A stretch of 64,000 bases of DNA. Source: Sapria himalayana (taxonomy: Eukaryota > Streptophyta > Magnoliopsida > Malpighiales > Rafflesiaceae). The stretch covers positions 62,001 to 126,000 of the forward strand of contig JAREIK010018634.1 of assembly GCA_029783825.1 (NCBI GenBank), read 5' to 3'. Below, one piece after another: positions 1-9,785 of the stretch. A program made the translations under genes and the position numbers. Each line of letters begins with the position of its first letter. Within the stretch, counting starts at the first letter, position 1. The notes under the pieces are model-generated. The model was not told the origin of the DNA. It searched no databases and was given only the letters and a program-made list of their open reading frames with translations.

Positions 1-1003
1 AATTCAAAGGCAGGTCGAAGAGTTACTTGAAAAGGATTGGGTTCGAGAAAGTATGAGCCCATGTGTAGTTCCAGTACTTTTGGTTCCAAAGAAAGATGGA
101 GGGTGGCGAATGTGCGTAGATTGCCGAGCCGTTAATGCCATAATGGTAAAATACCGACATCCTATTCCAAGGTTAGATGATATGCTAGATGAATTACATG
201 GATCATGCATCTTCTCAAAGATTGATTTAAAGAGTGGTTACCATCAAATTCGAATGAAACCAGGTGATGAGTGGAAAACTGCATTTAAAACAAAGTTTGG
301 ATTATATGAGTGGTTAGTTATGCCTTTTGGTTTAACTAATGCACCAAGTACATTCATGCGACTAATGAATCATGTTCTTAGACCTTTCATTGGAAAGTTT
401 GTTGTAGTTTACTTTGATGACATTCTTATTTATAGCAAAAATATGGATGAGCATATTGAGCATTTGCGTGAGGTATTAAATGTTTTACGATTGGAGCATT
501 TGTTTGCTAACCCTCAAAAGTGTACATTTGGTGTAGACCATTGTATATTTTTGGGTTTTGTTATTAGTAATGAAGGAGTGAAGGTGGACGATTCAAAAAT
601 CAAGGCCATCCAAGAATGGCCAACACCATCAAATATCTCAGATATTCGAAGCTTTCATGGCCTAGCGAGCTTCTACCGCCGATTTGTGAAGGATTTTAGC
701 ACTTTGGCAGCCCCATTAACATCTATTATCAAAAAGGATGTCCCTTTTAAATGGGGAAGTGCTCAAGAAAAATCTTTCAATACCTTAAAGTATCACCTCA
801 CACATGCACCCATTTTGATGCTACCTGATTTTAATAAACCTTTTGAAATTGAATGTGATGCTTCAGGTATAGGTATTGGAGCGGTTCTTATGCAAGAGAA
901 GAAGCCGGTGGCATACTTCAATGAGAAGCTTCATGGTGCCATGCTCAATTATTCTACTTATGATAAAGAGCTTTATTCCTTGGTGAGAGCATTTGAGACT
1001 TGA
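1..1003 (+). CDS. pol: Unit 1 pol, partial: RT and first part of RNase H, ending at in-frame TGA
   Basis: The window opens inside this frame, at the point matching codon 653 of the complete copies. It contains the whole RT core, with the catalytic YFDD motif near 422-433 and the conserved FGL..W..MPFGL..AP segment before it, followed by the RT connection region and the start of RNase H (ECDAS and YDKEL motifs). The frame stops at TGA 1001-1003, inside RNase H. The same frame continues after it. The sequence matches units 3-5 through this stretch, so nothing private to unit 1 was seen. Confidence 0.9.
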   Translation, partial: IQRQVEELLEKDWVRESMSPCVVPVLLVPKKDGGWRMCVDCRAVNAIMVKYRHPIPRLDDMLDELHGSCIFSKIDLKSGYHQIRMKPGDEWKTAFKTKFGLYEWLVMPFGLTNAPSTFMRLMNHVLRPFIGKFVVVYFDDILIYSKNMDEHIEHLREVLNVLRLEHLFANPQKCTFGVDHCIFLGFVISNEGVKVDDSKIKAIQEWPTPSNISDIRSFHGLASFYRRFVKDFSTLAAPLTSIIKKDVPFKWGSAQEKSFNTLKYHLTHAPILMLPDFNKPFEIECDASGIGIGAVLMQEKKPVAYFNEKLHGAMLNYSTYDKELYSLVRAFET

Positions 1004-1351
1004 CAACACTACTTGAGAGCAAATGAGTTTGTTGTCCACACCGACCATGAGTCCTTGAAACACTTGAAAGGACAAAGTCAATTGAGTAAGAGGCACATTC
1101 GGTGGGTATCTTTCATCGACACTTTTCCCTACACTATCAAGTACAAGAAAGGTAAAGAGAATGTGGTGGCTGATGCCCTTTCTAGAAGGTATGCTTTGAT
1201 TTCTTTTGCCACTTCTCAATTTCTTGGATTCTCACATATTAAAGCATTATATGAAAATGATAAAGATTTTGGGGAAATTTATGCTTTATGTGAAAAGGGG
1301 GGACATGGAAAATTTTATAAGCATGATGGATATTTGTTCTATTGCGATTGA
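1004..1351 (+). CDS. pol: Unit 1 pol continuation: second half of RNase H, between the two TGA codons
   Basis: This 115-codon stretch keeps the frame of the preceding segment; its first Met is at 1013. It holds the HTDHES motif with the third RNase H catalytic Asp and the VADALSR motif with the fourth, followed by the linker towards the integrase. It ends at TGA 1349-1351. It would be translated only by readthrough or from an internal start, and I see no evidence for either. Best read as the broken middle of one polyprotein. Confidence 0.8.
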   Translation, partial: QHYLRANEFVVHTDHESLKHLKGQSQLSKRHIRWVSFIDTFPYTIKYKKGKENVVADALSRRYALISFATSQFLGFSHIKALYENDKDFGEIYALCEKGGHGKFYKHDGYLFYCD

Positions 1352-2650
1352 CTTTGTATACCTTGTGGATCTATTCGTGATCTTTTAATTATTGAAGCTC
1401 ATGAGGGTGGTTTAATGGGACACTTTGGTGTCACCAAGACTTGTAATTTATTGCAGGAACGTTTCTATTGGCCCAAAATGGCTAAGAATGTGGCAAAGTA
1501 CATAGGAAAGTGCATCACTTGTCGACAAGCAAAATCTAAGTCTCGCCCTCATGGATTATACACACCACTTCCTATCCCAGATACACCTTGGGTTGATATC
1601 TCCATGGATTTTGTTCTTGGCCTTCCACGAACCAAACGAGGCAAAGATGCAATTTTTGTCGTAGTTGACTGTTTTTCCAAAATGGCTCATTTTATTGCAT
1701 GCACTAAGACAAATGATGCAAAACATATTTCAAATCTCTTTTTCAAAGAAGTGGTTCGTTTGCATGGAATTCCCAAAACCATTATTTCGGACCGAGATGC
1801 AAAATTTTTAAGTTATTTTTGGAAAGGCTTTTGGGGAAAAATTGGGACAAAACTCTTATTCTCTACTTCCAGTCATCCTCAAACAGATGGACAAACAGAA
1901 GTAGTTAATAGAATATTAGGAGCATTACTAAGAAGTGTTATTGGGAAAAATTTAGCCAATTGGGAAGAATGTTTACCTCATATTGAATTTGCATATAATC
2001 GATCTATGCATTCTTCTACTAACATGAGTCCATTTGAAATTGTTTATGGGTTTAATCCTCTAACCCCTCTTGATTTATTGCCATTGCCTAGCAATGAGCA
2101 AAAGAACACTCATGGCAGGGATCGAGCTCAGTTTGTGAAGAAAATTCATGTCAAGGTAAAGGAAAACTTGGAAAAGGTGAATGATCGAACCACTCGGAGG
2201 GTGAACCAACGACGCAAGCAAGTGATCTTCCAACCTGGAGATTGGGTTTGGCTCCATATGCGCAAAGAAAGGTTTCCGGAGGAACGAAAATCCAAATTGC
2301 TACCGAGGGGAGATGGACCATTTCAATTCTTAAAAAAAATTGGAGACAATGCCTATAAACTTGAATTACCAGGTGAGTATAATGTTCATGCAACTTTTAA
2401 TGTAGCTGATTTAAGTTTGTATGATGTAGGAGATGAAATGGAGCCAAGGTTGAAGGATCAACCTTTTCAAGAAGAGGGGACTGATGCAGAAATTCAAGAC
2501 CAAATCATACTACCGCTTGGTCCAATCACTCGAAGTCATACTAAGGCCTTTCAAAAACAAGTCCAAATTATTATTGAAGCCTTAAACAAGGAAAAACAAG
2601 TTGGTGAATTTGAAAGAAAGACAAATACTCTACTTGGATCATCAACTTGA
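1352..2650 (+). CDS. pol: Unit 1 pol continuation: integrase
   Basis: This is the same frame as the RT, resumed after the second TGA; the first Met is at 1415. The H2C2 zinc-binding region opens it (EAH and GHFG histidines, then CITC). The catalytic core follows, with D in SMDF, D in SDRD and E in QTEVVNR; the last two are 36 residues apart, as expected for a DD35E integrase. The C-terminal part has the GDWVWLHMR and PRGDGPFQ segments typical of gypsy integrases, and ends with a short tail containing GPITRSHTK. No canonical chromodomain is visible. The stop at 2648-2650 is 152 bp before the LTR. Confidence 0.9.
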   Translation, partial: LCIPCGSIRDLLIIEAHEGGLMGHFGVTKTCNLLQERFYWPKMAKNVAKYIGKCITCRQAKSKSRPHGLYTPLPIPDTPWVDISMDFVLGLPRTKRGKDAIFVVVDCFSKMAHFIACTKTNDAKHISNLFFKEVVRLHGIPKTIISDRDAKFLSYFWKGFWGKIGTKLLFSTSSHPQTDGQTEVVNRILGALLRSVIGKNLANWEECLPHIEFAYNRSMHSSTNMSPFEIVYGFNPLTPLDLLPLPSNEQKNTHGRDRAQFVKKIHVKVKENLEKVNDRTTRRVNQRRKQVIFQPGDWVWLHMRKERFPEERKSKLLPRGDGPFQFLKKIGDNAYKLELPGEYNVHATFNVADLSLYDVGDEMEPRLKDQPFQEEGTDAEIQDQIILPLGPITRSHTKAFQKQVQIIIEALNKEKQVGEFERKTNTLLGSST

Positions 2651-2802
2651 CCCAGCATTGCAAACTTCACCAGAAATCGGATACAAATCCAAAAATTATG
2701 AAATTTTAAATAGGACAACAAAATTAAGGAAGGTTTCCAATGCAACAAACCGTGTCCCATTTGGACCTCAGATGAAGGAGATACAAATTTTCCAAAAGGT
2801 GG

Positions 2803-3451
2803 TGCTGGCAGCAATGACTAATTAACTTTGAAAATTCACCAAAATTCGAATACTTGTCGGAATGCTTTGAAATTTGACATGGACAAACTACATCAAGTTA
2901 TCTGTTCAAAGAAAGAAACCGTGTTCAATTTGAGCCTTGGATTACGGAGATACATTGTTTTCAAACAATATTGCGCTGGCAAAAAAAAATATATTTCTTA
3001 GCTAGTTTGTTCCCTATATAACCCCCTTGTAATTCATTTTGTAAGGACACCCTTTGATGAAATATACAAACACTCTTTGAGTTTTCTTTATATTGTTTTT
3101 TGCTTGTGAGTGAATAACTCTCTTGTGTGGAACACTCCAAAAATCGGGTTTTTCGGGTTTAGTTCTCGGAAGGTTCGTTGCCTCTCAATCATTAGGTAAG
3201 TGATTGATTTGCATTACTTGTGAAGTCTTTGTAAGTTTAGTATTAGTGGGTCTATTGGTGTTCGTTGCCATTAGGTTCCTAATCGACTTCTTTGTATTTC
3301 TCAAAGATTTACCATTATCCTTCATTTCATTCTCATGAATCTTTAACCAATAAGAAATTATTCTTCTTAAAGTTTTAGATTTATTTCTTTTATTTCATTT
3401 CATTCCGCTTGGATTTTTAAGTCCATCTAGTTTATTGTCGATTTCGTATCA
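2803..3451 (+). repeat. LTR A (shared between units 1 and 2)
   Basis: A 649-bp LTR that starts TGCTGG and ends GTATCA, three bases before the primer binding site. The end is firm because LTR E stops at the same base against foreign sequence. The start is less certain; I chose the TG directly after the purine-rich AAAAGGTGG at 2794-2802, the likely polypurine tract. A TATA box (CTATATAA) lies at 3014-3021, so transcription should start about 25-30 bp further on. That makes U3 about 240 bp and R-U5 about 400 bp. An A-run of nine follows GCTGGC, as in LTR B. Confidence 0.85.
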
Positions 3452-3454
3452 AAT

Positions 3455-3466
3455 TGGTATCAGAGG
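3455..3466 (+). promoter_or_regulatory. Primer binding site, unit 2 (initiator tRNA-Met)
   Basis: TGGTATCAGAGG lies three bases after the LTR end. Its first 11 bases match the complement of the 3' end of plant initiator tRNA-Met, and the 12th differs. This is the usual primer site for many plant Ty3/gypsy and Ty1/copia elements. Confidence 0.9.
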
Positions 3467-3914
3467 TTAGAAATCTCCAACTTCCTAGTTGTGGGACTTT
3501 CCTGAAAAAAAAAAGAGAAAAAAAAAGTGCAAAAGAAAAGAAGAAGAAATAAAAAAAAGAAATAAAAAAATTACCAAAAAAAAAAGAAAAGAAAGCCCAT
3601 TACTTATTGTAAAAGAGATTATTATTCTTATTATTATTATTTTTTTATATTTTGATTATTCATTGAGTCTTAGCTTTCTTGATCGAGTCAATAAATCCAC
3701 ATTGCTTCGTGTGATTTCATGTCCTTCATTGGTCTCCTTATAAAAATCATTTCTTATTGATTGTTGGCAATTGATTTCGAGAACACTTCCGAATTACTTG
3801 AACTTCCACATTAGTGAGTGGTGAGATCATTAAAGAGAGGAGTGAAAACACGAGGGTGAGTGACATTTTGTTGAGTTGTGAGCAAACACGAGTGGGTGAG
3901 GAAAATATTTCACA
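3467..3914 (+). other. Unit 2 untranslated leader between primer site and gag
   Basis: About 450 bp with no convincing gene. An A-rich stretch near 3497-3595 is followed by a TTA/ATT-rich stretch near 3615-3655. The end is richer in GTGAG motifs, just before the gag ATG. An apparent 84-codon frame at 3489-3743 depends on the length of the A-runs, which differ between units, so it is an artefact. Confidence 0.7.
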
Positions 3915-6874
3915 ATGTCAAGAACTAGTGATGCTCGTGATGATGGAGTAAACATCCAAGAACTATTTGAACGACTTAGTCGTCAATTAACCGATGTGCA
4001 AGGGAGCATTCGGGGTCTTAACGACCGAGTTACCCGGATTGAAGGAGCACATGTTACCAACTATGGTCTACAAGATCGAGAAAAGGAATCTTTGCGGGGT
4101 AACAAAAATAATCTTATTTGTGAAGATGAGGTGGAGTCAATTGTTGGTGAATATGAACCATACATTCCACGACAACCAAGGAGAAATTCCATGAATCATG
4201 ACCCCATGAGGAACATCAAGGTCTCTATTCCTTCATTCAAAGGAGACACGGATCAAGAGGCCTACTTTGAGTGGGAACAAAGGATCGAGAATATATTCGA
4301 TTGCTACAACTACATCGATGAGCATAAGGTACGATTGGCAGTGTTGGAATTTTCTGGATATGCTCTTATTTGGTGGGAACAATTGTGTTCTACTCGACGA
4401 AAAATGAGGGAAGGCCCTTTGAGATCGTGGGAACGATTGAAGGTGGCTATGAGGGCGAAATTTGTACCTCGAAGCTACCAACGGGATGCCTTGAGAAAAT
4501 TACAACAACTTACTCAAGGATCCAAAAGTGTGGAGGATTATGCCAAGGAGTTGGAAACGGCATTGATTCGAGCCGAGGTTGAGGAGAGTGATAATGCCAA
4601 ATGTTCCCGTTTCTTAAATGGGTTAAATCGTGATATTGCCGATATTGTTGATCTACACAATTATGGTGACTTGGAGGATTTGATCCACCGGGCTAGCCAA
4701 GTGGAGAAACAACTAAGGAAGAGGGGTAAGCTTCCACAAACTTATCCAACAAAGACTTGGCCAAAAAGGGATAATCGGTTAATACCAAACCATCAAGGCA
4801 ATCGAGATCGAGAAGACAAGGGAAAATCTCTTGTCAAGGCTGAACCACCTAAGCCTAAGGGGAATGATGGGAAGGAGATCCGACATCGAGATATCACTTG
4901 TTTCCGGTGCCAAGGAGAGGGACATATTTCCACTCAATGTCCAAATAAGCGAGTAATGATCATCTCGGATTCGGGAGACATAGAGTCTGCCGATGATGAA
5001 GAGCCAAATGAAGAAGATAGTGATGATGATGCTGGTAGCATTCATTCAGCCGGGAGTGGACTAAATTGTGTGGCATTGCGGGCTCTTAGCACATTGCCAA
5101 AACAGGAGGAACCTGAGAAGCAAAGGGAGAACATATTTCATAGTCGATGCTACATCGGAGATAAAAAATGGAGCCTCATTATTGATAATGGAAGTTGTAC
5201 AAATGTGGCAAGTGACTATTTGGTCAAAAAGCTGGGACTTCAAACAACGCTCCATCCAAAGCCATATAAACTTCAATGGCTCAATAATAGTGGTGAAGTG
5301 AAAGTCAATCGGCAAGTGATCCTTAACATTCGAATAAAGGATTATCAAGATGAGGTATGTTGTGATATCGTCCCAATGCAAGCATGTCACATTTTGCTTG
5401 GGCGACCTTGGCAATATGATAGGCGAGTTTCCTATTATGGGTTCCACAATCACTTTTTACTTGATCATGGTGGAAAAAAAGTGGTCCTTAAACCACTATC
5501 TCCGAAAGAGGTTCATGAAGACCAGACATATATTCAAAAACAATACTCCCAAGAGTTGAGAGAAAAAAAGGAGAGGGAAAAAGAAAAAAAGAAATTATTG
5601 GTAGGGGTAAAAGAGGCAAAAAAAATAAGTGTTGAAACCCCATTACTTTTGTTACATTTCAAGGGAGCTTATATTTCTTCATCTAATGAACTAACCTCTT
5701 CTCTTCCCAAAGTTTTTGATGATCTCTTGAAGGAATTTGAAGATATCTTTCCGGAGGAGTTACCGAATGGGCTACCATCTATGAGAGGTATTGAGCATCA
5801 AATCGACTTTGTTCCAGGAGCTTCCATTCCCAACCGACCAGCTTACCGAACAAATCCTGAAGAATCTAAGGAAATTCAAAGGCAGGTCGAAGAGTTACTT
5901 GAAAAGGATTGGGTTCGAGAAAGTATGAGCCCATGTGTAGTTCCAGTACTTTTGGTTCCAAAGAAAGATGGAGGGTGGCGAATGTGCGTAGATTGCCGAG
6001 CCGTTAATGCCATAATGGTAAAATACCGACATCCTATTCCAAGGTTAGATGATATGCTAGATGAATTACATGGATCATGCATCTTCTCAAAGATTGATTT
6101 AAAGAGTGGTTACCATCAAATTCGAATGAAACCAGGTGATGAGTGGAAAACTGCATTTAAAACAAAGTTTGGATTATATGAGTGGTTAGTTATGCCTTTT
6201 GGTTTAACTAATGCACCAAGTACATTCATGCGACTAATGAATCATGTTCTTAGACCTTTCATTGGAAAGTTTGTTGTAGTTTACTTTGATGACATTCTTA
6301 TTTATAGCAAAAATATGGATGAGCATATTGAGCATTTGCGTGAGGTATTAAATGTTTTACGATTGGAGCATTTGTTTGCTAACCCTCAAAAGTGTACATT
6401 TGGTGTAGACCATTGTATATTTTGGGTTTTGTTATTTGTAATGAAGGAGTGAAGGTGGACGATTCAAAAATCAAGGCCATCCAAGAATGGCCAACACCAT
6501 CAAATATCTCAGATATTCGAAGCTTTCATGGCCTAGCGAGCTTCTACCGCCGATTTGTGAAGGATTTTAGCACTTTGGCAGCCCCATTAACATCTATTAT
6601 CAAAAAGGATGTCCCTTTTAAATGGGGAAGTGCTCAAGAAAAATCTTTCAATACCTTAAAGTATCACCTCACACATGCACCCATTTTGATGCTACCTGAT
6701 TTTAATAAACCTTTTGAAATTGAATGTGATGCTTCAGGTATAGGTATTGGAGCGGTTCTTATGCAAGAGAAGAAGCCGGTGGCATACTTCAATGAGAAGC
6801 TTCATGGTGCCATGCTCAATTATTCTACTTATGATAAAGAGCTTTATTCCTTGGTGAGAGCATTTGAGACTTGA
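3915..6874 (+). pseudogene. gag-pol: Unit 2 gag-protease-RT-RNase H, broken by a private frameshift
   Basis: This is the same protein as the 986-codon frame of units 3-5. In unit 2 a T-run at 6420-6423 has four T instead of five, inside the RT just after the CIF segment. The frame therefore ends at 6452 after 845 residues. The original reading resumes in another frame (visible from 6392) to the shared TGA at 6872-6874. An A-to-T change a few bases later (Ser to Cys in the restored reading) is also private to this unit. Gag, zinc knuckle, protease and the YFDD motif lie before the break and are intact. Confidence 0.9.
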
Positions 6875-7222
6875 CAACACTACTTGAGAGCAAATGAGTT
6901 TGTTGTCCACACCGACCATGAGTCCTTGAAACACTTGAAAGGACAAAGTCAATTGAGTAAGAGGCACATTCGGTGGGTATCTTTCATCGACACTTTTCCC
7001 TACACTATCAAGTACAAGAAAGGTAAAGAGAATGTGGTGGCTGATGCCCTTTCTAGAAGGTATGCTTTGATTTCTTTTGCCACTTCTCAATTTCTTGGAT
7101 TCTCACATATTAAAGCATTATATGAAAATGATAAAGATTTTGGGGAAATTTATGCTTTATGTGAAAAGGGGGGACATGGAAAATTTTATAAGCATGATGG
7201 ATATTTGTTCTATTGCGATTGA
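6875..7222 (+). CDS. pol: Unit 2 second half of RNase H, between the TGA codons
   Basis: Identical in translation to the same segment of the other units. It carries the last two RNase H catalytic Asp residues (HTDHES, VADALSR) and is bounded by the two shared TGA codons. First Met at 6884. Confidence 0.8.
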   Translation, partial: QHYLRANEFVVHTDHESLKHLKGQSQLSKRHIRWVSFIDTFPYTIKYKKGKENVVADALSRRYALISFATSQFLGFSHIKALYENDKDFGEIYALCEKGGHGKFYKHDGYLFYCD

Positions 7223-8521
7223 CTTTGTATACCTTGTGGATCTATTCGTGATCTTTTAATTATTGAAGCTCATGAGGGTGGTTTAATGGGACACTTTGGT
7301 GTCACCAAGACTTGTAATTTATTGCAGGAACGTTTCTATTGGCCCAAAATGGCTAAGAATGTGGCAAAGTACATAGGAAAGTGCATCACTTGTCGACAAG
7401 CAAAATCTAAGTCTCGCCCTCATGGATTATACACACCACTTCCTATCCCAGATACACCTTGGGTTGATATCTCCATGGATTTTGTTCTTGGCCTTCCACG
7501 AACCAAACGAGGCAAAGATGCAATTTTTGTCGTAGTTGACTGTTTTTCCAAAATGGCTCATTTTATTGCATGCACTAAGACAAATGATGCAAAACATATT
7601 TCAAATCTCTTTTTCAAAGAAGTGGTTCGTTTGCATGGAATTCCCAAAACCATTATTTCGGACCGAGATGCAAAATTTTTAAGTTATTTTTGGAAAGGCT
7701 TTTGGGGAAAAATTGGGACAAAACTCTTATTCTCTACTTCCAGTCATCCTCAAACAGATGGACAAACAGAAGTAGTTAATAGAATATTAGGAGCATTACT
7801 AAGAAGTGTTATTGGGAAAAATTTAGCCAATTGGGAAGAATGTTTACCTCATATTGAATTTGCATATAATCGATCTATGCATTCTTCTACTAACATGAGT
7901 CCATTTGAAATTGTTTATGGGTTTAATCCTCTAACCCCTCTTGATTTATTGCCATTGCCTAGCAATGAGCAAAAGAACACTCATGGCAGGGATCGAGCTC
8001 AGTTTGTGAAGAAAATTCATGTCAAGGTAAAGGAAAACTTGGAAAAGGTGAATGATCGAACCACTCGGAGGGTGAACCAACGACGCAAGCAAGTGATCTT
8101 CCAACCTGGAGATTGGGTTTGGCTCCATATGCGCAAAGAAAGGTTTCCGGAGGAACGAAAATCCAAATTGCTACCGAGGGGAGATGGACCATTTCAATTC
8201 TTAAAAAAAATTGGAGACAATGCCTATAAACTTGAATTACCAGGTGAGTATAATGTTCATGCAACTTTTAATGTAGCTGATTTAAGTTTGTATGATGTAG
8301 GAGATGAAATGGAGCCAAGGTTGAAGGATCAACCTTTTCAAGAAGAGGGGACTGATGCAGAAATTCAAGACCAAATCATACTACCGCTTGGTCCAATCAC
8401 TCGAAGTCATACTAAGGCCTTTCAAAAACAAGTCCAAATTATTATTGAAGCCTTAAACAAGGAAAAACAAGTTGGTGAATTTGAAAGAAAGACAAATACT
8501 CTACTTGGATCATCAACTTGA
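7223..8521 (+). CDS. pol: Unit 2 integrase
   Basis: Open integrase frame with H2C2 region, the D, D, E catalytic residues, the GDWVW C-terminal segment and the GPITRSHTK tail. First Met at 7286. Its translation is the same as in unit 1, so the private frameshift upstream has not been followed by decay here. Confidence 0.9.
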   Translation, partial: LCIPCGSIRDLLIIEAHEGGLMGHFGVTKTCNLLQERFYWPKMAKNVAKYIGKCITCRQAKSKSRPHGLYTPLPIPDTPWVDISMDFVLGLPRTKRGKDAIFVVVDCFSKMAHFIACTKTNDAKHISNLFFKEVVRLHGIPKTIISDRDAKFLSYFWKGFWGKIGTKLLFSTSSHPQTDGQTEVVNRILGALLRSVIGKNLANWEECLPHIEFAYNRSMHSSTNMSPFEIVYGFNPLTPLDLLPLPSNEQKNTHGRDRAQFVKKIHVKVKENLEKVNDRTTRRVNQRRKQVIFQPGDWVWLHMRKERFPEERKSKLLPRGDGPFQFLKKIGDNAYKLELPGEYNVHATFNVADLSLYDVGDEMEPRLKDQPFQEEGTDAEIQDQIILPLGPITRSHTKAFQKQVQIIIEALNKEKQVGEFERKTNTLLGSST

Positions 8522-8673
8522 CCCAGCATTGCAAACTTCACCAGAAATCGGATACAAATCCAAAAATTATGAAATTTTAAATAGGACAACAAAATTAAGG
8601 AAGGTTTCCAATGCAACAAACCGTGTCCCATTTGGACCTCAGATGAAGGAGATACAAATTTTCCAAAAGGTGG

Positions 8674-9322
8674 TGCTGGCAGCAATGACTAATTAACTTT
8701 GAAAATTCACCAAAATTCGAATACTTGTCGGAATGCTTTGAAATTTGACATGGACAAACTACATCAAGTTATCTGTTCAAAGAAAGAAACCGTGTTCAAT
8801 TTGAGCCTTGGATTACGGAGATACATTGTTTTCAAACAATATTGCGCTGGCAAAAAAAAATATATTTCTTAGCTAGTTTGTTCCCTATATAACCCCCTTG
8901 TAATTCATTTTGTAAGGACACCCTTTGATGAAATATACAAACACTCTTTGAGTTTTCTTTATATTGTTTTTTGCTTGTGAGTGAATAACTCTCTTGTGTG
9001 GAACACTCCAAAAATCGGGTTTTTCGGGTTTAGTTCTCGGAAGGTTCGTTGCCTCTCAATCATTAGGTAAGTGATTGATTTGCATTACTTGTGAAGTCTT
9101 TGTAAGTTTAGTATTAGTGGGTCTATTGGTGTTCGTTGCCATTAGGTTCCTAATCGACTTCTTTGTATTTCTCAAAGATTTACCATTATCCTTCATTTCA
9201 TTCTCATGAATCTTTAACCAATAAGAAATTATTCTTCTTAAAGTTTTAGATTTATTTCTTTTATTTCATTTCATTCCGCTTGGATTTTTAAGTCCATCTA
9301 GTTTATTGTCGATTTCGTATCA
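8674..9322 (+). repeat. LTR B (between units 2 and 3)
   Basis: 649 bp, matching LTR A throughout, including the nine-A run after GCTGGC. It starts after AAAAGGTGG and ends GTATCA, three bases before the unit 3 primer site. Confidence 0.85.
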
Positions 9323-9325
9323 AAT

Positions 9326-9337
9326 TGGTATCAGAGG
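9326..9337 (+). promoter_or_regulatory. Primer binding site, unit 3
   Basis: TGGTATCAGAGG, three bases after the LTR end, as in the other units. Confidence 0.9.
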
Positions 9338-9785
9338 TTAGAAATCTCCAACTTCCTAGTTGTGGGACTTTCCTGAAAAAAAAAGAGAAAAAAAAAGTGC
9401 AAAAGAAAAGAAGAAGAAATAAAAAAAAGAAATAAAAAAATTACCAAAAAAAAAAGAAAAGAAAAGCCCATTACTTATTGTAAAAGAGATTATTATTCTT
9501 ATTATTATTATTTTTTTATATTTTGATTATTCATTGAGTCTTAGCTTTCTTGATCGAGTCAATAAATCCACATTGCTTCGTGTGATTTCATGTCCTTCAT
9601 TGGTCTCCTTATAAAAATCATTTCTTATTGATTGTTGGCAATTGATTTCGAGAACACTTCCGAATTACTTGAACTTCCACATTAGTGAGTGGTGAGATCA
9701 TTAAAGAGAGGAGTGAAAACACGAGGGTGAGTGACATTTTGTTGAGTTGTGAGCAAACACGAGTGGGTGAGGAAAATATTTCACA
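9338..9785 (+). other. Unit 3 untranslated leader
   Basis: Same A-rich then TTA-rich leader as unit 2, with small differences in A-run lengths. No gene seen. Confidence 0.7.

Noticed and set aside
863..1219. A 118-codon minus-strand frame repeated in every retroelement unit
   Set aside because: Antisense shadow of RT and RNase H; it is conserved only because the units are copies.
1004..1351. Independent small gene between the TGA codons
   Set aside because: It is in frame with RT and integrase and contains the second half of RNase H, so it is a segment of the polyprotein.
3455..3466. tRNA gene
   Set aside because: Only the 12-base primer site is present; no cloverleaf surrounds it. No other tRNA or rRNA gene was noticed in the window.
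3489..3743. Lys-rich 84-codon frame in the unit 2 leader
   Set aside because: It depends on A-run lengths and is not open as such in the other units.
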